A stretch of 64,000 nt of DNA, taken from assembly GCF_032397745.1 (NCBI RefSeq), contig NZ_CP135921.1, positions 3,100,001 through 3,164,000 of the forward strand. Reading direction: 5' to 3'. This document shows positions 63,446 through 64,000 of this stretch, one piece after another. Each line of letters starts with the position of its first letter. Within the stretch, counting starts at the first letter, position 1. A model generated the notes under the pieces. It ran no database searches. It saw nothing but the letters and a program-made list of their open reading frames with translations, and was not told where the DNA came from. This DNA comes from Bradyrhizobium prioriisuperbiae (lineage in GTDB: Bacteria > Pseudomonadota > Alphaproteobacteria > Rhizobiales > Xanthobacteraceae). A program made the position numbers and the translations under genes.

Positions 63446-64000
63446 GACTCGTTGCTCCCCGAATCCTTGCTGCCAAGGTAAGCCTTGATGACATCCGGGT
63501 CAGACTGCACCTGGGCCGGCGTGCCCTCCGCGAGCTTCTTGCCGAAATTGAGCGCGACCACGTGGTCGGCGATCGACATCACGAGGCCCATGTGATGCTC
63601 GACCAGCAGCACGGTGATGCCGCGCTGGTCGCGAATTTTACGAATGAGGTCGCCGAGTGCGTGGACCTCTTCATGGTTCAAGCCGCCGGCGGGCTCATCA
63701 AGCAGCAGGATCTTTGGCTCGGCGGCCAGGGCACGTCCGAGTTCCACCCGCTTCTGGGTGCCGAACGGCAGGCCTGCGACTTTCTGGTCGCCGACATCCA
63801 TCAGGTCGAGATAGTCGGCGATGTCCTTGACGCGCTTGTTGAGGGCTTGTTCCTCGCGCCGGACCCAGGGCAGCTTCAGCATGTCGCTGACCACATCGCT
63901 TTTGGTGCGCGAATGCGCGCCGATGCGGATGTTGTCCAGCACCGACAGGTTCTGGAACAGCGCCACGTTCTGGAAGGTGCGGCCGATGCCGATATCCGGA
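63442..64000 (-). CDS. ABC transporter ATP-binding protein, LivG type (5' end outside window)
   Basis: About 185 residues of the C-terminal part are present; the Walker A region is beyond the right edge. Visible: IGRTFQNVALFQNLSVLDNI at the window end, the signature region LPFGTQKRVELGRALA, Walker B ILLLDEPAGGLN, and VLLVEHHMGLVMSIADHVV. An internal ATG near 63966 is not the true start. It heads, as far as visible, the livG-livF-livH-livM-binding protein operon. Confidence 0.9.
   Translation of the reverse strand, partial: PDIGIGRTFQNVALFQNLSVLDNIRIGAHSRTKSDVVSDMLKLPWVRREEQALNKRVKDIADYLDLMDVGDQKVAGLPFGTQKRVELGRALAAEPKILLLDEPAGGLNHEEVHALGDLIRKIRDQRGITVLLVEHHMGLVMSIADHVVALNFGKKLAEGTPAQVQSDPDVIKAYLGSKDSGSNES

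Overview
The window is a GC-rich, gene-dense piece of an alphaproteobacterial chromosome. It most resembles the Nitrobacteraceae (the Bradyrhizobium / Rhodopseudomonas / Tardiphaga / Afipia group). The evidence is a hopanoid cluster of hpnH-ispH-dxs-hpnN-hpnO type, a p-coumarate uptake and degradation locus laid out like the Rhodopseudomonas palustris tar/cou region, many Liv-type and NMT1-type ABC transporters, and intergenic palindromic repeats of the kind scattered through these genomes. No rRNA, tRNA, CRISPR array, insertion sequence, phage gene or replication origin was seen. All functions come from reading the sequence and from family knowledge; no database search was run.

Layout. (1) 1-9.4 kb, hopanoid lipids: the end of a probable hpnG converges on the dxs-ispH-hpnH operon (minus strand). 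Then come the divergent RND-type hopanoid exporter hpnN, a secreted DUF2147 protein and the aminotransferase hpnO. dxs and ispH feed isoprenoid precursors to the pathway. (2) 9.5-10.4 kb: a small secreted Cys-rich protein and a group III truncated haemoglobin. (3) 10.4-23.3 kb, CoA-thioester catabolism: acyl-CoA ligase and thiolase on the minus strand, a divergent TetR regulator, then a plus-strand run of racemase, SDR, crotonase, feruloyl-CoA-synthetase-like ligase, three acyl-CoA dehydrogenases and a nitroreductase. This looks like beta-oxidation of a branched or aryl-substituted acid. (4) 23.4-28.6 kb: small genes with local regulators (WYL/GST, LysR/PNPOx-like, TetR/thioesterase). (5) 28.6-42.1 kb: two divergent operons around a GntR-FCD regulator, encoding an NMT1-type ABC importer plus an NtaA-like FMNH2 monooxygenase, NtaB-like flavin reductase, aldolase, aminotransferase, SDR, alpha/beta hydrolase, M20 amidohydrolase and 2OG-Fe(II) oxygenase. 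The substrate is unknown; this is the best candidate for an undescribed system. (6) 42.8-56.5 kb, aromatic acids: pobA, a TRAP transporter, a DUF3237 protein, couA/couB-like hydratase and ligase, an ABC importer with a permease-ATPase fusion, and a MarR regulator. (7) 56.5-64 kb: glycerate 2-kinase, then a complete Liv-type operon with two tandem binding proteins, whose livG runs off the window.

How the parts fit. Blocks 3 and 6 each contain a feruloyl-CoA-synthetase-family ligase and a crotonase, so the region looks like an accessory locus for plant-derived phenylpropanoids and related acids. In block 6 the expected route is p-coumarate uptake (TRAP and ABC), CoA activation, chain shortening to 4-hydroxybenzaldehyde/4-hydroxybenzoate, then PobA to protocatechuate; the aldehyde dehydrogenase and ring-cleavage genes are not in the window. 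Regulation appears local: most divergent gene pairs have a palindrome or repeated motif between them.
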